Source: Actinoplanes sp. SE50/110 (GTDB lineage: Bacteria; Actinomycetota; Actinomycetes; Mycobacteriales; Micromonosporaceae). Taken from it: 64,000 nucleotides of DNA. The notes beneath the pieces are model-generated. The model was not told the DNA's origin. It made no database searches and saw only the letters and a list, made by a program, of their open reading frames with translations. Location of the stretch: contig NZ_LT827010.1 in the NCBI RefSeq assembly GCF_900119315.1, positions 8,860,001-8,924,000 on the forward strand. Reading direction: 5' to 3'. The position numbers and the translations under genes are program-made. Below are positions 16,687-26,920 of this stretch, in pieces; position 1 is the stretch's first letter, and each line of letters opens with the position of its first letter.

Positions 16687-17445
16687 TCAGACGTTCCGCT
16701 CATATACCATCCGGAGCCCGATCAGCGTGATCATCGGCTCGTGCGCGGTCAGCGTCCGGCACTCGTCCTTGACGAGCCAGGCCAGGCCACCGGTGGCGAT
16801 CACCGCGGAGACCGGGCCGATCTCCTCGATCATCCGCTCGACGATCCGGTCCACCTGACCGCCGAAACCGTAGTAGAGCCCGGACTGCAGGCACTCCACG
16901 GTGTTCTTGCCGATCACTGAGCGCGGCTTGGCCGGCTCCACCTTGCGCAGCTGGGCGGCCCGGGCGGCGAGCGCGTCGAAGGAGATCTCGATGCCCGGGG
17001 CGAACGCGCCGCCGAGGAACTCCCCCTTCGCGCTGATCAGGTCGAAGTTGGTGGTGGTGCCGAAGTCGACCACGATCGACGGTCCGCCGTAGAGGGCGTG
17101 CGCCGCCAGGGTGTTGACCACCCGGTCGGCGCCCACCTCCTTCGGGTTGTCGATGGCCAGCTGCACCCCGGTCTTGACCCCCGGCTCGACGATCACGCTG
17201 GGCACGTCGCCGTAGTACCGCTTCAGCATGGTCCGCAGGTTGCGCAGCGCGGCCGGCACGGTCGAGCAGGCGGCCACCCCGGTGATCTCCACCGCGTCGC
17301 CGGCCAGCAGCCCGCGGAACATCAGGCCCAGCTCGTCCGCGGTCGAGGCGGCGTCCGTCTTGATCCGCCAGTTGTGCACCAGCTTGTCACCGTCGAAGGT
17401 GGCCAGCACGGTGTTGGTGTTACCGATGTCGATGCAAAGCAGCAC
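16687..17445 (-). CDS. coaX: Type III pantothenate kinase
   Basis: A 252-residue ASKHA-fold kinase making 4'-phosphopantothenate, the first step from pantothenate to CoA. It starts LLCIDIGNTNTVLATFDGD (phosphate-1 motif), has the mid-protein VDFGTTTNFD motif and the GGAFAPGI loop. GTG 17445 follows a GGGGGAA ribosome site. It lies 30 bp after nadC. With panC and panD upstream it completes the local pantothenate/CoA set. Confidence 0.95.
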   Translation of the reverse strand: MLLCIDIGNTNTVLATFDGDKLVHNWRIKTDAASTADELGLMFRGLLAGDAVEITGVAACSTVPAALRNLRTMLKRYYGDVPSVIVEPGVKTGVQLAIDNPKEVGADRVVNTLAAHALYGGPSIVVDFGTTTNFDLISAKGEFLGGAFAPGIEISFDALAARAAQLRKVEPAKPRSVIGKNTVECLQSGLYYGFGGQVDRIVERMIEEIGPVSAVIATGGLAWLVKDECRTLTAHEPMITLIGLRMVYERNV

Positions 17446-17475
17446 GGGTTCCCCCAGGTCGTACGGGCGTCGCGA

Positions 17476-18333
17476 TCAGCGGGGTCGCAGATCCAGCGCG
17501 ATGTCCAAGATCGGTGAGGAGTGTGTCAGCCCGCCGACCGAAAGGTAGTCCACACCGGTCGCCGCGTATGCCGCGGCGGTGGCCAGGGTCAGGTTCCCGG
17601 TCGCCTCCAGCTCGGCCCGGCCGCCGATCGCGGCGACCACCTCGGCCAGCAGCTCGGGGCTCATGTTGTCGCAGAGCAGGAAGCCGGCCCCGGCCGCCAC
17701 CGCCTCCTGCGCCTCGGCCAGCGTGGTCACCTCGACCTGCACCGCCACGTCCGGGAACGTCTCCCGGACCAGGCGGTACGCCGCGGTGATGCTGCCCGCG
17801 GCCAGCTTGTGGTTGTCCTTGATCATGGCGACGTCGTACAGGCCCATGCGCTTGTTGGTGCCGCCGCCGACCCGGACCGCGTACTTCTCCAGCGACCGCA
17901 ACCCCGGCGTGGTCTTGCGGGTGTCCAGCACCGTCGCCCGGGTGCCCCGCAGCTCGTCGGCCCAGCGGCGGGTGTGCGTGGCCACCCCGGACATCCGGCT
18001 AATCAGGTTCAGCGCGGTGCGCTCGGCGGTGAGCAGCGCGCGGGTCGGGCCGGTGACGACGGCCAGCACGTCGCCCCGGGTCACCCGGTCGCCCTCGGCG
18101 GTGATCTGCCGGAACTCGGCGCGCCCCTGCGAGGTGACCGCGAAGACCTCGGCGGCGACCGGGAGGCCGGCCACCACACCGTCCGCGCGGGCCACCAGTT
18201 CGGCCGTGTCCACCTGGTCGGCCGGGATGGTGGCCTCGCTGGTCACGTCGCGCGGCGGGTCGCCGAGGTCCTCGGCGAGCGCGGTGAGCACAATCCGCTG
18301 GACCTCCGCGAAGTCCAACCCGAAGTCGATCAC
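17476..18333 (-). CDS. nadC: Nicotinate-nucleotide pyrophosphorylase NadC
   Basis: A 285-residue quinolinate phosphoribosyltransferase. Family motifs include ALAEDLGDPPRDVTSEATIP near the start, TRKTTPGLR, KDNHKLAAGSITAAY and the C-terminal DYLSVGGLTHS. The start is GTG 18333, with AGGAGA just upstream and a 4-bp GTGA overlap with the nadB stop; the longer open frame has no ribosome site. It converts the product of NadB and NadA. nadA is not in this window. Confidence 0.95.
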   Translation of the reverse strand: MIDFGLDFAEVQRIVLTALAEDLGDPPRDVTSEATIPADQVDTAELVARADGVVAGLPVAAEVFAVTSQGRAEFRQITAEGDRVTRGDVLAVVTGPTRALLTAERTALNLISRMSGVATHTRRWADELRGTRATVLDTRKTTPGLRSLEKYAVRVGGGTNKRMGLYDVAMIKDNHKLAAGSITAAYRLVRETFPDVAVQVEVTTLAEAQEAVAAGAGFLLCDNMSPELLAEVVAAIGGRAELEATGNLTLATAAAYAATGVDYLSVGGLTHSSPILDIALDLRPR

Positions 18334-19976
18334 GCCATCTCCTGGAAGTCCTGGGTCATGCTGCCGTCGGAAGCAATCGAGTCGAGCAGGTGGCCGCGCC
18401 ACTCGTCGGCCGCGGTCGGATAGTCCTCACGCCAGTGGCAGCCGCGCGTCTCCCGCCGGGTGCGGGCCGAGGCGACCAGCGCGGTGGCGACGGTGAGCAG
18501 GTTGGTCGCCTCCCACGCCGCGGTGTTCGGGGTGGCCCGGGACTCGGCCAGCCGGGCCAGTTCCTTGGCCGCGGTGTCCAGCGAGTCACCCGTACGCAGC
18601 ACGCCGGCGCCGCGGGTCATGGTCCGCTGCACCTCGGCGCGGACGCTCGCGTCGGCGACCCAGGCGGGGGTCATGTTGACACGCACCGGGTCGGCCTGGG
18701 CCGGCAGGTCGCGGCCGATGTCGTCGGCGATCCGCTTGGCGAACACCAGGCCCTCCAGCAGCGAGTTGCTGGCCAGCCGGTTGGCGCCGTGCACGCCGGT
18801 GCAGGCCACCTCGCCGCAGGCGTAGAGCCCGGCGATGCTGGTCCGCCCGTGCAGGTCGGTGCGCACGCCGCCGGAGGCGTAGTGCGCGGCCGGCGCGACC
18901 GGGATCAGCTCGGTGGCCGGGTCGACCCCGGCCGCCCGGGTGGACGCCATGATCGTCGGGAAGCGGCTCTCCAGAAACTCTCTGCCGAGGTGCCGGGCGT
19001 CCAGGTAGACGTGGTCCGCCCCGGTCGCCCGCAGCACCCGGTAGATACCCTTGGCCACCACGTCCCGCGGGGCCAGCTCGGCCTGCTCGTGCTGGCCGAC
19101 CATGAACCGGGTACCGGCCTCGTCGACCAGGTGGGCGCCCTCGCCGCGGAGCGCCTCGGAGATCAGCGGCCGCTGCACCGAACTCAGGTCGGCCGTGACG
19201 AACGAGGTGGGGTGGAACTGGACGAACTCCACGTCGGTGACCGCCGCGCCGGCCCGCAGCGCGAGCGCCACGCCGTCGCCGGTGGAGACCGACGGGTTGG
19301 TGGTGGACGCGTAGATCTGTCCCATCCCGCCGGTGGCCAGCACCACCGCGCGGGCCAGGATGGCGCCGACCCCGTCCTCCGAGCCCTCGCCGAGCACGTG
19401 CAGGGTGATCCCGCAGGCCCGGCCGTCCGCGGCGCGCAGCAGATCGAGCACCAGGGCGTGCTCGACCAGGCGGATCCACGGGTCGCGGCGGACCGCGGCG
19501 TGCAGGGCGCGCTGCACCTCGGCACCGGTCGCGTCGCCGCCGGCGTGCACGATCCGGTCGGCCCGGTGGCCGCCCTCCCGGGTCAGCATCAGCGAGCCGT
19601 CCGGGTTGCGGTCGAATTCGGCGCCCCGGCGGATCAGCTCCCGGATCCGCGCCGGGCCCTCCTCGACCAGCACCCGCACCGCGTCCGGGTCACACAGGCC
19701 GACACCGGCGATCTCCGTGTCGTACGCGTGCGCCTGCGGCGTGTCGAGCGGATCGAGCACCCCGGCGATCCCGCCCTGCGCCCAGCGGGTGGACCCGTCG
19801 TCGATGTTGACCTTGGTGACCACCGTGACGTGCAGGCCCTGCTCCCGCAGGTGCAGCGCGGCGGTCAGCCCGGCGACGCCGGACCCGACCACCACCACGT
19901 CGGTGGTCTCGGTCCAGCCGGGCTCGGCGGCCGCGAGCCGGCGCGGCAGGGCCGGTAGATCCGCGAGAGGTGACAT
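18330..19976 (-). CDS. nadB: L-aspartate oxidase NadB
   Basis: A 548-residue FAD enzyme that oxidises aspartate to iminoaspartate for NAD synthesis. It has the dinucleotide motif VVVVGSGVAGLTAALHLREQ (residues about 27-46), DDGSTRWAQGGIAGVL, and the FAD-binding GVHGANRLASNSLLEGLVF near residue 388. The C-terminal helical domain is present. It overlaps nadC by 4 bp. The nadBC pair between panD and coaX is absent from this position in M. tuberculosis, so it was added to or kept in this lineage. Confidence 0.96.
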   Translation of the reverse strand: MSPLADLPALPRRLAAAEPGWTETTDVVVVGSGVAGLTAALHLREQGLHVTVVTKVNIDDGSTRWAQGGIAGVLDPLDTPQAHAYDTEIAGVGLCDPDAVRVLVEEGPARIRELIRRGAEFDRNPDGSLMLTREGGHRADRIVHAGGDATGAEVQRALHAAVRRDPWIRLVEHALVLDLLRAADGRACGITLHVLGEGSEDGVGAILARAVVLATGGMGQIYASTTNPSVSTGDGVALALRAGAAVTDVEFVQFHPTSFVTADLSSVQRPLISEALRGEGAHLVDEAGTRFMVGQHEQAELAPRDVVAKGIYRVLRATGADHVYLDARHLGREFLESRFPTIMASTRAAGVDPATELIPVAPAAHYASGGVRTDLHGRTSIAGLYACGEVACTGVHGANRLASNSLLEGLVFAKRIADDIGRDLPAQADPVRVNMTPAWVADASVRAEVQRTMTRGAGVLRTGDSLDTAAKELARLAESRATPNTAAWEATNLLTVATALVASARTRRETRGCHWREDYPTAADEWRGHLLDSIASDGSMTQDFQEMA

Positions 19977-20044
19977 GTGGTCAGTACACTCCGCCCCTGC
20001 ACACCGGTCACGCCGGGGGCACCATCAGTGGTCACCGTTACTCA

Positions 20045-20995
20045 TCACTGGTATTGGACCGGTAACGCCTTCGTCCCCTTGGCCCGCATCGAAGTGGTCA
20101 GCCGGGCCCCGTCCAGCCACAGGTAACAGCGCACGCCGCGGTCGCCCTGCGCCCAGACGTCGGCGTTGCCGGGCAGCGACACCACGCCGGTGCGGTACTC
20201 CAGGTTCTTGTCGTCGGGAACCCCGGCGAACGTGGCGACCACCGTCCGGCAGCCGTCGTGGAACCTCTTCCACGCGGTGTTCCCCTGGGGATAGGTGGCG
20301 TCGGCCGGCGCGTCCCACACCCCGGCGAACTCCGCGTTGTGCGCGGCGGTGCACGGGGCCGGCGGCATGGTGTCGATCGCCCCGCTGTCGCTCAGCTTGA
20401 TCGCGTAACAGCCCAGCAGCAGGTCCGACGGGGCGCTCAGCACGCTGCGCAGGCTGCCCGCGCGCTGCACCAGGGCGCCGTCGTCCTCGATCGAGTCGAG
20501 TTCCACCACGTCGCAGCGGAACCAGCGGGAGCCCCCCGCCCAGGCGGCCGGTGAGGGATGGGTGACCCCGATCCAGAGCCGGGCGGTACGCCAGGGGGCG
20601 CCGACGTACGCGGTCGTCTTCTCGTCGCAGGTGTGGTAAGCCGCACGCGCCCCGGCCGAGGACTCCGACGGCGGCTGCTCGGCGTCGGCGGCCGCCCCGG
20701 AGTAGGTGCCCACGTACACCGTCTCGGTGCGGTGCCGCACCGCGCAGTCGACCTCCTCATAGGTCGCGCGCGGGCCGGTCGCCGCGAAGTTCGCCAGGTG
20801 GCAGGTGTCCGCGATCGGCTCGAAGCCGGTGGCCGGGGCCATCGCGCCCCAGTTGTTGGTGAGGTCGCCGTCGACGGTGCCGGGGTTGCCGCACCCGGCC
20901 GCGGCGAGCAGCATCACGCCCAGTGTGGCGGCGAGATCGAAGCCCAGGCCGGGGCCCGATCGGGCGCGCCGGAGCCGGGCACGCCAGTCTCGCAT
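20045..20995 (-). CDS. Lipoprotein with two septum-formation-like domains
   Basis: A 316-residue lipoprotein. An Arg-rich N-terminus and hydrophobic stretch end in the lipobox LAAAGC near residue 35. Two similar Cys-pair modules follow: CHLANFAATGPRATYEEVDC...HRTETVYVGTYSG, and CTAAHNAEFAGVWDAP...C. These resemble the repeated domain of actinobacterial septum-formation proteins (PF13845-type; match judged by eye). ATG 20995 follows GGGAGGG. It sits between panD and nadB on the same strand with gaps of 84 and 68 bp. Function unproven. Confidence 0.7.
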   Translation of the reverse strand: MRDWRARLRRARSGPGLGFDLAATLGVMLLAAAGCGNPGTVDGDLTNNWGAMAPATGFEPIADTCHLANFAATGPRATYEEVDCAVRHRTETVYVGTYSGAAADAEQPPSESSAGARAAYHTCDEKTTAYVGAPWRTARLWIGVTHPSPAAWAGGSRWFRCDVVELDSIEDDGALVQRAGSLRSVLSAPSDLLLGCYAIKLSDSGAIDTMPPAPCTAAHNAEFAGVWDAPADATYPQGNTAWKRFHDGCRTVVATFAGVPDDKNLEYRTGVVSLPGNADVWAQGDRGVRCYLWLDGARLTTSMRAKGTKALPVQYQ

Positions 20996-21079
20996 GAGGG
21001 GCCCTCCCGCCCGCCGCCGATGTCCGATTTATCGATCATATGGTGATCAGTACGGTTCATCGGCGGCGTTCGGGAAGAT

Positions 21080-21508
21080 TCAGCGAGTTGCCAGGGTCAG
21101 ATCACCCCGCACCAGGTCACCGGCCATGCCCGGGACCGCCTCGGCCGGGTCCGCGCCCAGCTCGATCACCCGGTTCTGCGCGTCGACGTGCACCACCCGC
21201 GGCCGGTACTCCCGGGCCTCGGCGTCGTCCATCTGCCCGTACGAGATGAGAATGACCAGGTCACCGGGGTGCACCAGGTGCGCGGCCGCGCCGTTGATGC
21301 CGATCACCCCGCTGCCCCGCTCGCCGGGGATCACATACGTCTCCAGCCGCGCGCCGTTGGTCACGTCGACGATCGCCACCTGCTCACCGGGCAGCAGATC
21401 GGCCGCCTCCAGCAGATCCTCGTCGATCGTCACCGAGCCCACGTAGTGCAGGTCCGCCTGCGTCACGGTGGCCCGGTGGATCTTCGACTTCAGCATGGTG
21501 CGCAGCAT
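21080..21508 (-). CDS. panD: Aspartate 1-decarboxylase PanD
   Basis: A 142-residue pyruvoyl enzyme making beta-alanine from aspartate. It has the start MLRTMLKSKIHRATVTQADL and the self-cleavage site YVGSVTID (Gly24-Ser25), with the catalytic Tyr in NGAAAHLVHPGDLVILISYG. The ATG overlaps the panC stop as ATGA, so the two are coupled, and their products meet in PanC's reaction. Length is normal for actinobacteria. Confidence 0.97.
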   Translation of the reverse strand: MLRTMLKSKIHRATVTQADLHYVGSVTIDEDLLEAADLLPGEQVAIVDVTNGARLETYVIPGERGSGVIGINGAAAHLVHPGDLVILISYGQMDDAEAREYRPRVVHVDAQNRVIELGADPAEAVPGMAGDLVRGDLTLATR

Positions 21509-22338
21509 CAGGCATCCTTCCGGAGAACAATCGGGACGTTGTCGATCAGGCGGGTGGCGCCCACCCGGGCGGCCACCAGCAGGCGAGCCGGGCCGTCCGC
21601 CGGCACCGGACCCAGGTCGGCGCCGGTCAACTCGAGGTAGTCGACGCGTACGGCCGGCTCGTCTTGCAAGATCTTGTGGGCCGCGGCCAGGACCGCACCG
21701 GCCTCGTGGTGCGCGGCGCCCTCGCGCAACGCGCGGGAGAGCGCCAGCGCGGCCGTCCGGTCGGCGGCGCCGAGATAGCGGTTACGGCTGGACAGGGCAA
21801 GACCATCGATTTCCCGTACGGTCGGCACGCCCACGATCTCGACATCGAGCTCCAGATCGGCCACCATCCGCCGGATCAGCGCAAGCTGCTGGAAGTCCTT
21901 CTCCCCGAAGAAGGCGACGTCCGCGCGGGTGAGCCGGAGCAGCTTCTCGACGACGGTCAGCATGCCGGAGAAGTGTCCCGGCCGGCTGGCACCCTCCAGG
22001 ATCTCGCCGAGCGGCCCCGGATTCATCGTGATCGACGGCGGGCCGTCCGGATAGACGTCGTCCCGGCCCGGCGCGAAGACCACCGCGGCGCCCTCCGCCC
22101 GGCACGCCGCCAGGTCCTCCTCCAGGGTCCGCGGATACTTCTCGAAGTCCTCGTTCGGGCCAAACTGCAGCGGATTCACGAAGATCGTCACGACGACGAA
22201 GGGGGCACGCTCGCGGGCCACCCGGATCAGCTGCCGGTGCCCCTCGTGCAGCGCGCCCATGGTCATCACGACGGCGATCTCGTCGGCCCCGGCCAGCGCG
22301 GCGGCCAGCGCGTCGCGGGTGTGCACCACCTGGGTCAT
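21508..22338 (-). CDS. panC: Pantothenate synthetase PanC
   Basis: A 276-residue ligase joining pantoate and beta-alanine. It has MTMGALHEGHRQLIRVAR (HIGH-like motif), FVNPLQFGPNEDFEKYPR, the FFGEKDFQQLALIRRM motif and the KMSKS-like LSSRNRYL. The ATG at 22338 overlaps the stop of the DUF2520 gene (ATGA) and has GAAGG upstream; a much longer open frame exists upstream but is antisense-like to nothing conserved. It is coupled at both ends. Confidence 0.97.
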   Translation of the reverse strand: MTQVVHTRDALAAALAGADEIAVVMTMGALHEGHRQLIRVARERAPFVVVTIFVNPLQFGPNEDFEKYPRTLEEDLAACRAEGAAVVFAPGRDDVYPDGPPSITMNPGPLGEILEGASRPGHFSGMLTVVEKLLRLTRADVAFFGEKDFQQLALIRRMVADLELDVEIVGVPTVREIDGLALSSRNRYLGAADRTAALALSRALREGAAHHEAGAVLAAAHKILQDEPAVRVDYLELTGADLGPVPADGPARLLVAARVGATRLIDNVPIVLRKDA

Positions 22339-23240
22339 ACCTTCGCCGCCTCGTTCGCCGTCAGGTTCGCCGTCTCGTTCGCCGTCTCGTTCGCCGTCTC
22401 GTTCGCCGGATGCAGGACTTCGAGCAGGGCCGCGGCGTCCTGCAGCCGCAGCCGCCCGGACGCGAGGGCACGGTCCGCGGTGCGCCGCGCCAGAGCCAGA
22501 TAGGCCGGTACGACGGCAGCCGGCAACCGTTCGAGATGCTTGGTGACCGTGCCGGCGTCCCCGCGGGAGACCGGCCCGGTCAGCGCCGCGTCGCCCATCC
22601 GCAGCGCGTTGTCCAGCGCCGCGGTCAGCAGCGGGGTGAGCACCCGGCCGGGCTCGCGCACCCCCGCCGCGCGCAGCGTGTCGGCCGCCTCGTTGACCAG
22701 GGTGACCAGGTGATTCGCGCCGTGCGCCAGGGCCGCGTGATAGACCGGGCGGGCGTCCTCGGCGATCCACTCCGGCGCGCCGCCCAGGTCGGCGACCAGC
22801 CGGGTGGCGAACGCCCGGTCGCGGGTGGTGACGCCCCACGCGATGCCGGGCAGCCGGGCCAGATCGGCCGCGGTGCCGGTGAACGTCATCGCCGGATGCA
22901 GGGCCATGCCGTTCACATCGCCGAAAACGTCGAGTCCGTGAGCCCCTGAGGTGTGCGCCACAACCTGATCCGGACGGAGCGCTCCGGTGCTGCGCAGCCC
23001 GGCCACCACAGCGGCCAGCGCGTCGTCCGGCACGGCGATCAGCAGCAGGTCGGTGGCCGCCCGGGCGACCTCGTCGGCCGGAAGGATCGCGGCCCCGGGC
23101 AACAGGAGCCCGGCGCGCTCGCGCGAAGCGGCGGAGACGGCGGCGGTGGCGGCCACCCGATGGCCGGCGCGCTGCAGGGCGGCACCCAGCACAGCACCCA
23201 CCCGCCCGGCGCCGATCACGCCGACGGTCAATACGTTCAT
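22335..23240 (-). CDS. Rossmann / DUF2520 protein (Rv3603c-like)
   Basis: A 301-residue NAD(P)-binding protein. The N-terminus VGVIGAGRVGAVLGAALQRAGH is a classical Rossmann motif and the C-terminal half is the DUF2520 helical domain (AHGANHLVTLVNEAADTLRAAG). It resembles ketopantoate or pyrroline reductases, and its coupling to panC suggests a step in pantoate formation; this is inference. The last about 25 residues are tandem ANET units coded by 12-bp repeats. It matches Rv3603c in position before panC. Confidence 0.88.
   Translation of the reverse strand: MNVLTVGVIGAGRVGAVLGAALQRAGHRVAATAAVSAASRERAGLLLPGAAILPADEVARAATDLLLIAVPDDALAAVVAGLRSTGALRPDQVVAHTSGAHGLDVFGDVNGMALHPAMTFTGTAADLARLPGIAWGVTTRDRAFATRLVADLGGAPEWIAEDARPVYHAALAHGANHLVTLVNEAADTLRAAGVREPGRVLTPLLTAALDNALRMGDAALTGPVSRGDAGTVTKHLERLPAAVVPAYLALARRTADRALASGRLRLQDAAALLEVLHPANETANETANETANLTANEAAKV
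22351..22410. repeat. Five 12-bp tandem repeats at the 3' end of DUF2520 gene
   Basis: GTTCGCC recurs every 12 bp at 22353, 22365, 22377, 22389 and 22401. The units code Ala-Asn-Glu-Thr on the minus strand, with one variant ANLT. The array ends about 13 bp before the panC start and so also lies in the panC translation initiation zone. Confidence 0.85.
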
Positions 23241-23375
23241 GGATCCAGTCCTCGAGTCGGGGTACCGGTCGAGCGCCAGTATGCGCTGTCGCGACACACG
23301 GGTGGCAACCGCCTGTGAACAACCGCACCGACGCTCCCCCGATGTATCGGACGGGCCGGCAACCCACTGAGCCCC

Positions 23376-23381
23376 TAGGCT
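23376..23381 (+). promoter_or_regulatory. Putative -10 of leaderless midA-like mRNA
   Basis: TAGGCT is followed by six bases and GTG 23388. No Shine-Dalgarno is present before the GTG. Confidence 0.5.
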
Positions 23382-23387
23382 GATCGG

Positions 23388-24362
23388 GTGAGCGGAATCG
23401 GGTGGCGGCTGGCCATGGAGTCCGCCCTGTACGGGCCGGACGGCTTCTTCGTGCACCCCCGCACCGGCCCCGCCGACCATTTCCGCACCAGCGTCCACGC
23501 CTCCCCGCTGTTCGCCGGCGCCCTGGTCCGCCTGATCGAGCGGGTCGATGCCGCGCTCGGCCACCCGGACCGTCTCGATCTGGTCGATGTCGGCGCCGGC
23601 CGCGGCGAGCTGCTCACCACGATCGGCCTGATGCTGCCCGCCGGCCTCGCGGCCCGGGTCCGCCCGGTCGCCGTGGAGCGGGCGCCGCGACCCGACTCCC
23701 TGGATCCGGGCATCCGCTGGCGGCACGACCTCCCGGAGGACATCACCGGGCTGCTGGTCGCCACCGAGTGGCTGGACAACGTCCCGCTCGACGTCGTCGA
23801 GACTGACGAGCAGGGTCGGCTGCGCAAGGTTCTGGTCGACCGGCGCACCGGTGCCGAGACGCTGGGCGGCCCGGCCGATCCCGCGGAGGTCTTCTGGGCG
23901 AGCCGTTGGTGGCCCGGCCCCGGGCGGATCGAGGTCGGCGCGCCGCGGGACGCCGCCTGGGCGGGCGCGGTGGAGCGGGTGCGGCGCGGAGCGGCGCTCT
24001 GCGTCGACTACGGCCATCGGCGGGCCGAGCGGCCGGTGCTGGGCACGATCACCGGGTTCCGCGGCGGGCGGCAGATTCCCCCGGTCCCGGACGGGAGTTG
24101 CGACGTGACCGCGCACGTGGCGGTGGACGCGGCCGCGGCGGCCACCGGTACGCCGTACGAAATGGTCAGCCAGCGGAGGGCCCTCGGACCGCTCGGGGTC
24201 AGCGGCGGGCGACCACCGCTGACCTTGGCGAGCAGCGATCCGGTGGGCTACCTGCGCGCCCTGTCGGCGGCCGGCGAAGCCGCCGAGCTGAGGTCACCGA
24301 CCGGGCTCGGCGCGCACTGGTGGCTGTGGCATCCGATCGGCGTCGACCTTCCCCTCGGCTGA
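23388..24362 (+). CDS. MidA/NDUFAF7-type SAM-dependent methyltransferase
   Basis: A 324-residue protein of the DUF185 family. It begins GIGWRLAMESALYGPDGFF, has the Rossmann SAM motif LDLVDVGAGRGELLTTIGL (near residue 62), ATEWLDNVPLDVVE, and CVDYGHRR, all features of the family. Mitochondrial NDUFAF7 dimethylates one Arg of complex I subunit NDUFS2. Here the next gene is a NuoD, the NDUFS2 counterpart, 25 bp away on the same strand, which is strong context for NuoD as its substrate. GTG 23388 is probably leaderless. It is shorter than mitochondrial NDUFAF7. Confidence 0.85.
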   Translation: MSGIGWRLAMESALYGPDGFFVHPRTGPADHFRTSVHASPLFAGALVRLIERVDAALGHPDRLDLVDVGAGRGELLTTIGLMLPAGLAARVRPVAVERAPRPDSLDPGIRWRHDLPEDITGLLVATEWLDNVPLDVVETDEQGRLRKVLVDRRTGAETLGGPADPAEVFWASRWWPGPGRIEVGAPRDAAWAGAVERVRRGAALCVDYGHRRAERPVLGTITGFRGGRQIPPVPDGSCDVTAHVAVDAAAAATGTPYEMVSQRRALGPLGVSGGRPPLTLASSDPVGYLRALSAAGEAAELRSPTGLGAHWWLWHPIGVDLPLG

Positions 24363-24387
24363 GCGCCGGGCGTGCGACCATTCGTCT

Positions 24388-25533
<1,146 letters not shown>

Positions 25534-25543
25534 GGCGGGGCGG

Positions 25544-26824
25544 TCACCAGTTGCCGGGGGCCTCGTCGCGGTAGCCGGGCATGTTCGCGAAGTCGGCGAG
25601 GGAGCCGACGTTGGTGTCGTTGGCTGACGGGCGGTGGCGGCGGGCCTGGTACTGGGCGGGGTCGTCGGGGGTGGGGCGGAAGCCGCCGGTGCCGGGTTCG
25701 AAGCCGGTGCCGCTCTTCGGGCCGTAACGGTTGCCGTCGTCGGGACCGTAGCCGGTGCCGTACTTCGGGCCGTAGCCGTTGCCGTCGTCGGGACCGTAGT
25801 CGTAGCCGTTGTCGTGCGGTGCGTAGCCGAAGTCGCCGTTCACAGCTTCCGGGTGGCCGTAGGCGGGGGCGGGGCGGGTGACCGGGTGGCCACCGGAGCC
25901 GTAGACCGCGCCCGCTCCGGCGGGCGGGACGACTGCCGCGGCGGCGACCCGGGCGGTGCCGGCGGCCGCCGGGGGCACCGACGCGGCGCCGCGCGGCGGC
26001 ACGACCGCGGCGGCCGGCACCGCGGCTGAGGCGGCCGGGACAGCGGCCGAGGCGGAGCTGATCGGGACAGCGGCCGAGGCGCGGCCGGCCGGGGCGCCCG
26101 GGGACATCGGACGGGCGCTTCCGGAGACGACGGCGCGGCCGCCGGCCGGGCGCGGGGGCAGGGGCGGCTCGGGGGCGTGCTGGGGGCCGTCGTCCGGCTG
26201 GGCGTAGTCGTCGAAGAAGCCGCTGGGCTGCTCGTCGAATCCGGAGTCGAACCCCTGCGGGCCGGGACCGTAGGTGGTCGGCTCGTCAAAGCCCTGCGGG
26301 CCGGCGAAATCGTGCGGGCCGGCGAAGCCCTGCGGGGCAGGGACGTTCTGCGGGGCGGGCGGCGTCTCGAAGCCGGGCTGTTCGACGAAGTTGCCCTGCC
26401 GTCCCCGCCCGTTCGGCCCGAATCCCATGGTGTGCTCACCGTCGTGACCCGGCTGCTGATCGCGATCGATCGCCAGGGGCCGGCCCGGCGCCCTATGCTC
26501 GGTCAGCGGCGGCCGGTTCGGGTCGGGCGCCGCGGACGCGTGCCCGGCGAGCTCGGTGATCAGCCCGCGGCGGAGCCGGTCGACCTCCTCGGCGACCCGG
26601 TCCTCGACGTCGATGCGCAGCAGCACCGGATCGCTGCGGATCAGGACCGAAGCGCCGACCAGGACGACGCTGACCGCGGTCAGCAGGATCCCGAAGCGGA
26701 CCGAGTTGCCGGTGCCGCCGAGCAGCACGACGGCTCCGGCCACCGGGGCGAGGATCACCCCCGCCCAGAGGAGGCCGCGGAGCAGGCGTGCGCTGTGTCC
26801 CGCTGGGGAGTCGCGTTCCGGCAT
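25544..26824 (-). CDS. Membrane protein with long disordered tail (Rv3604c-like position)
   Basis: A 426-residue protein. Two membrane helices lie at about residues 17-36 and 43-62 and are followed by an acidic coiled stretch (IDVEDRVAEEVDRLRRGLI). The rest is a low-complexity Pro/Gly/Ala/Tyr tail with repeats of the form PQGFxGP and GYGPDDGNGYGPK. ATG 26824 is chosen, with TAACAT eight bases upstream. M. tuberculosis has an Ala/Arg/Pro-rich membrane protein, Rv3604c, near this point. The gene is convergent with nuoD, 10 bp apart. No function is evident. Confidence 0.75.
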   Translation of the reverse strand: MPERDSPAGHSARLLRGLLWAGVILAPVAGAVVLLGGTGNSVRFGILLTAVSVVLVGASVLIRSDPVLLRIDVEDRVAEEVDRLRRGLITELAGHASAAPDPNRPPLTEHRAPGRPLAIDRDQQPGHDGEHTMGFGPNGRGRQGNFVEQPGFETPPAPQNVPAPQGFAGPHDFAGPQGFDEPTTYGPGPQGFDSGFDEQPSGFFDDYAQPDDGPQHAPEPPLPPRPAGGRAVVSGSARPMSPGAPAGRASAAVPISSASAAVPAASAAVPAAAVVPPRGAASVPPAAAGTARVAAAAVVPPAGAGAVYGSGGHPVTRPAPAYGHPEAVNGDFGYAPHDNGYDYGPDDGNGYGPKYGTGYGPDDGNRYGPKSGTGFEPGTGGFRPTPDDPAQYQARRHRPSANDTNVGSLADFANMPGYRDEAPGNW

Positions 26825-26864
26825 GGGGGCAGATGTTACCGAGAGTGCGTCCGGGACGAAACGG

Positions 26865-26901
26865 CCGAACGCCGGGTGGCACACGCCAACCCGGCGTTCG
26901 G
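26865..26901 (-). terminator. Terminator after binding-protein gene
   Basis: CCGAACGCCGGGT (26865-26877) pairs perfectly with ACCCGGCGTTCGG (26889-26901), an 11-nt loop between. It lies about 20 bp beyond the stop of the substrate-binding protein gene. Confidence 0.8.
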
Positions 26902-26920
26902 TCGGTCGGACGTGCGGGTG

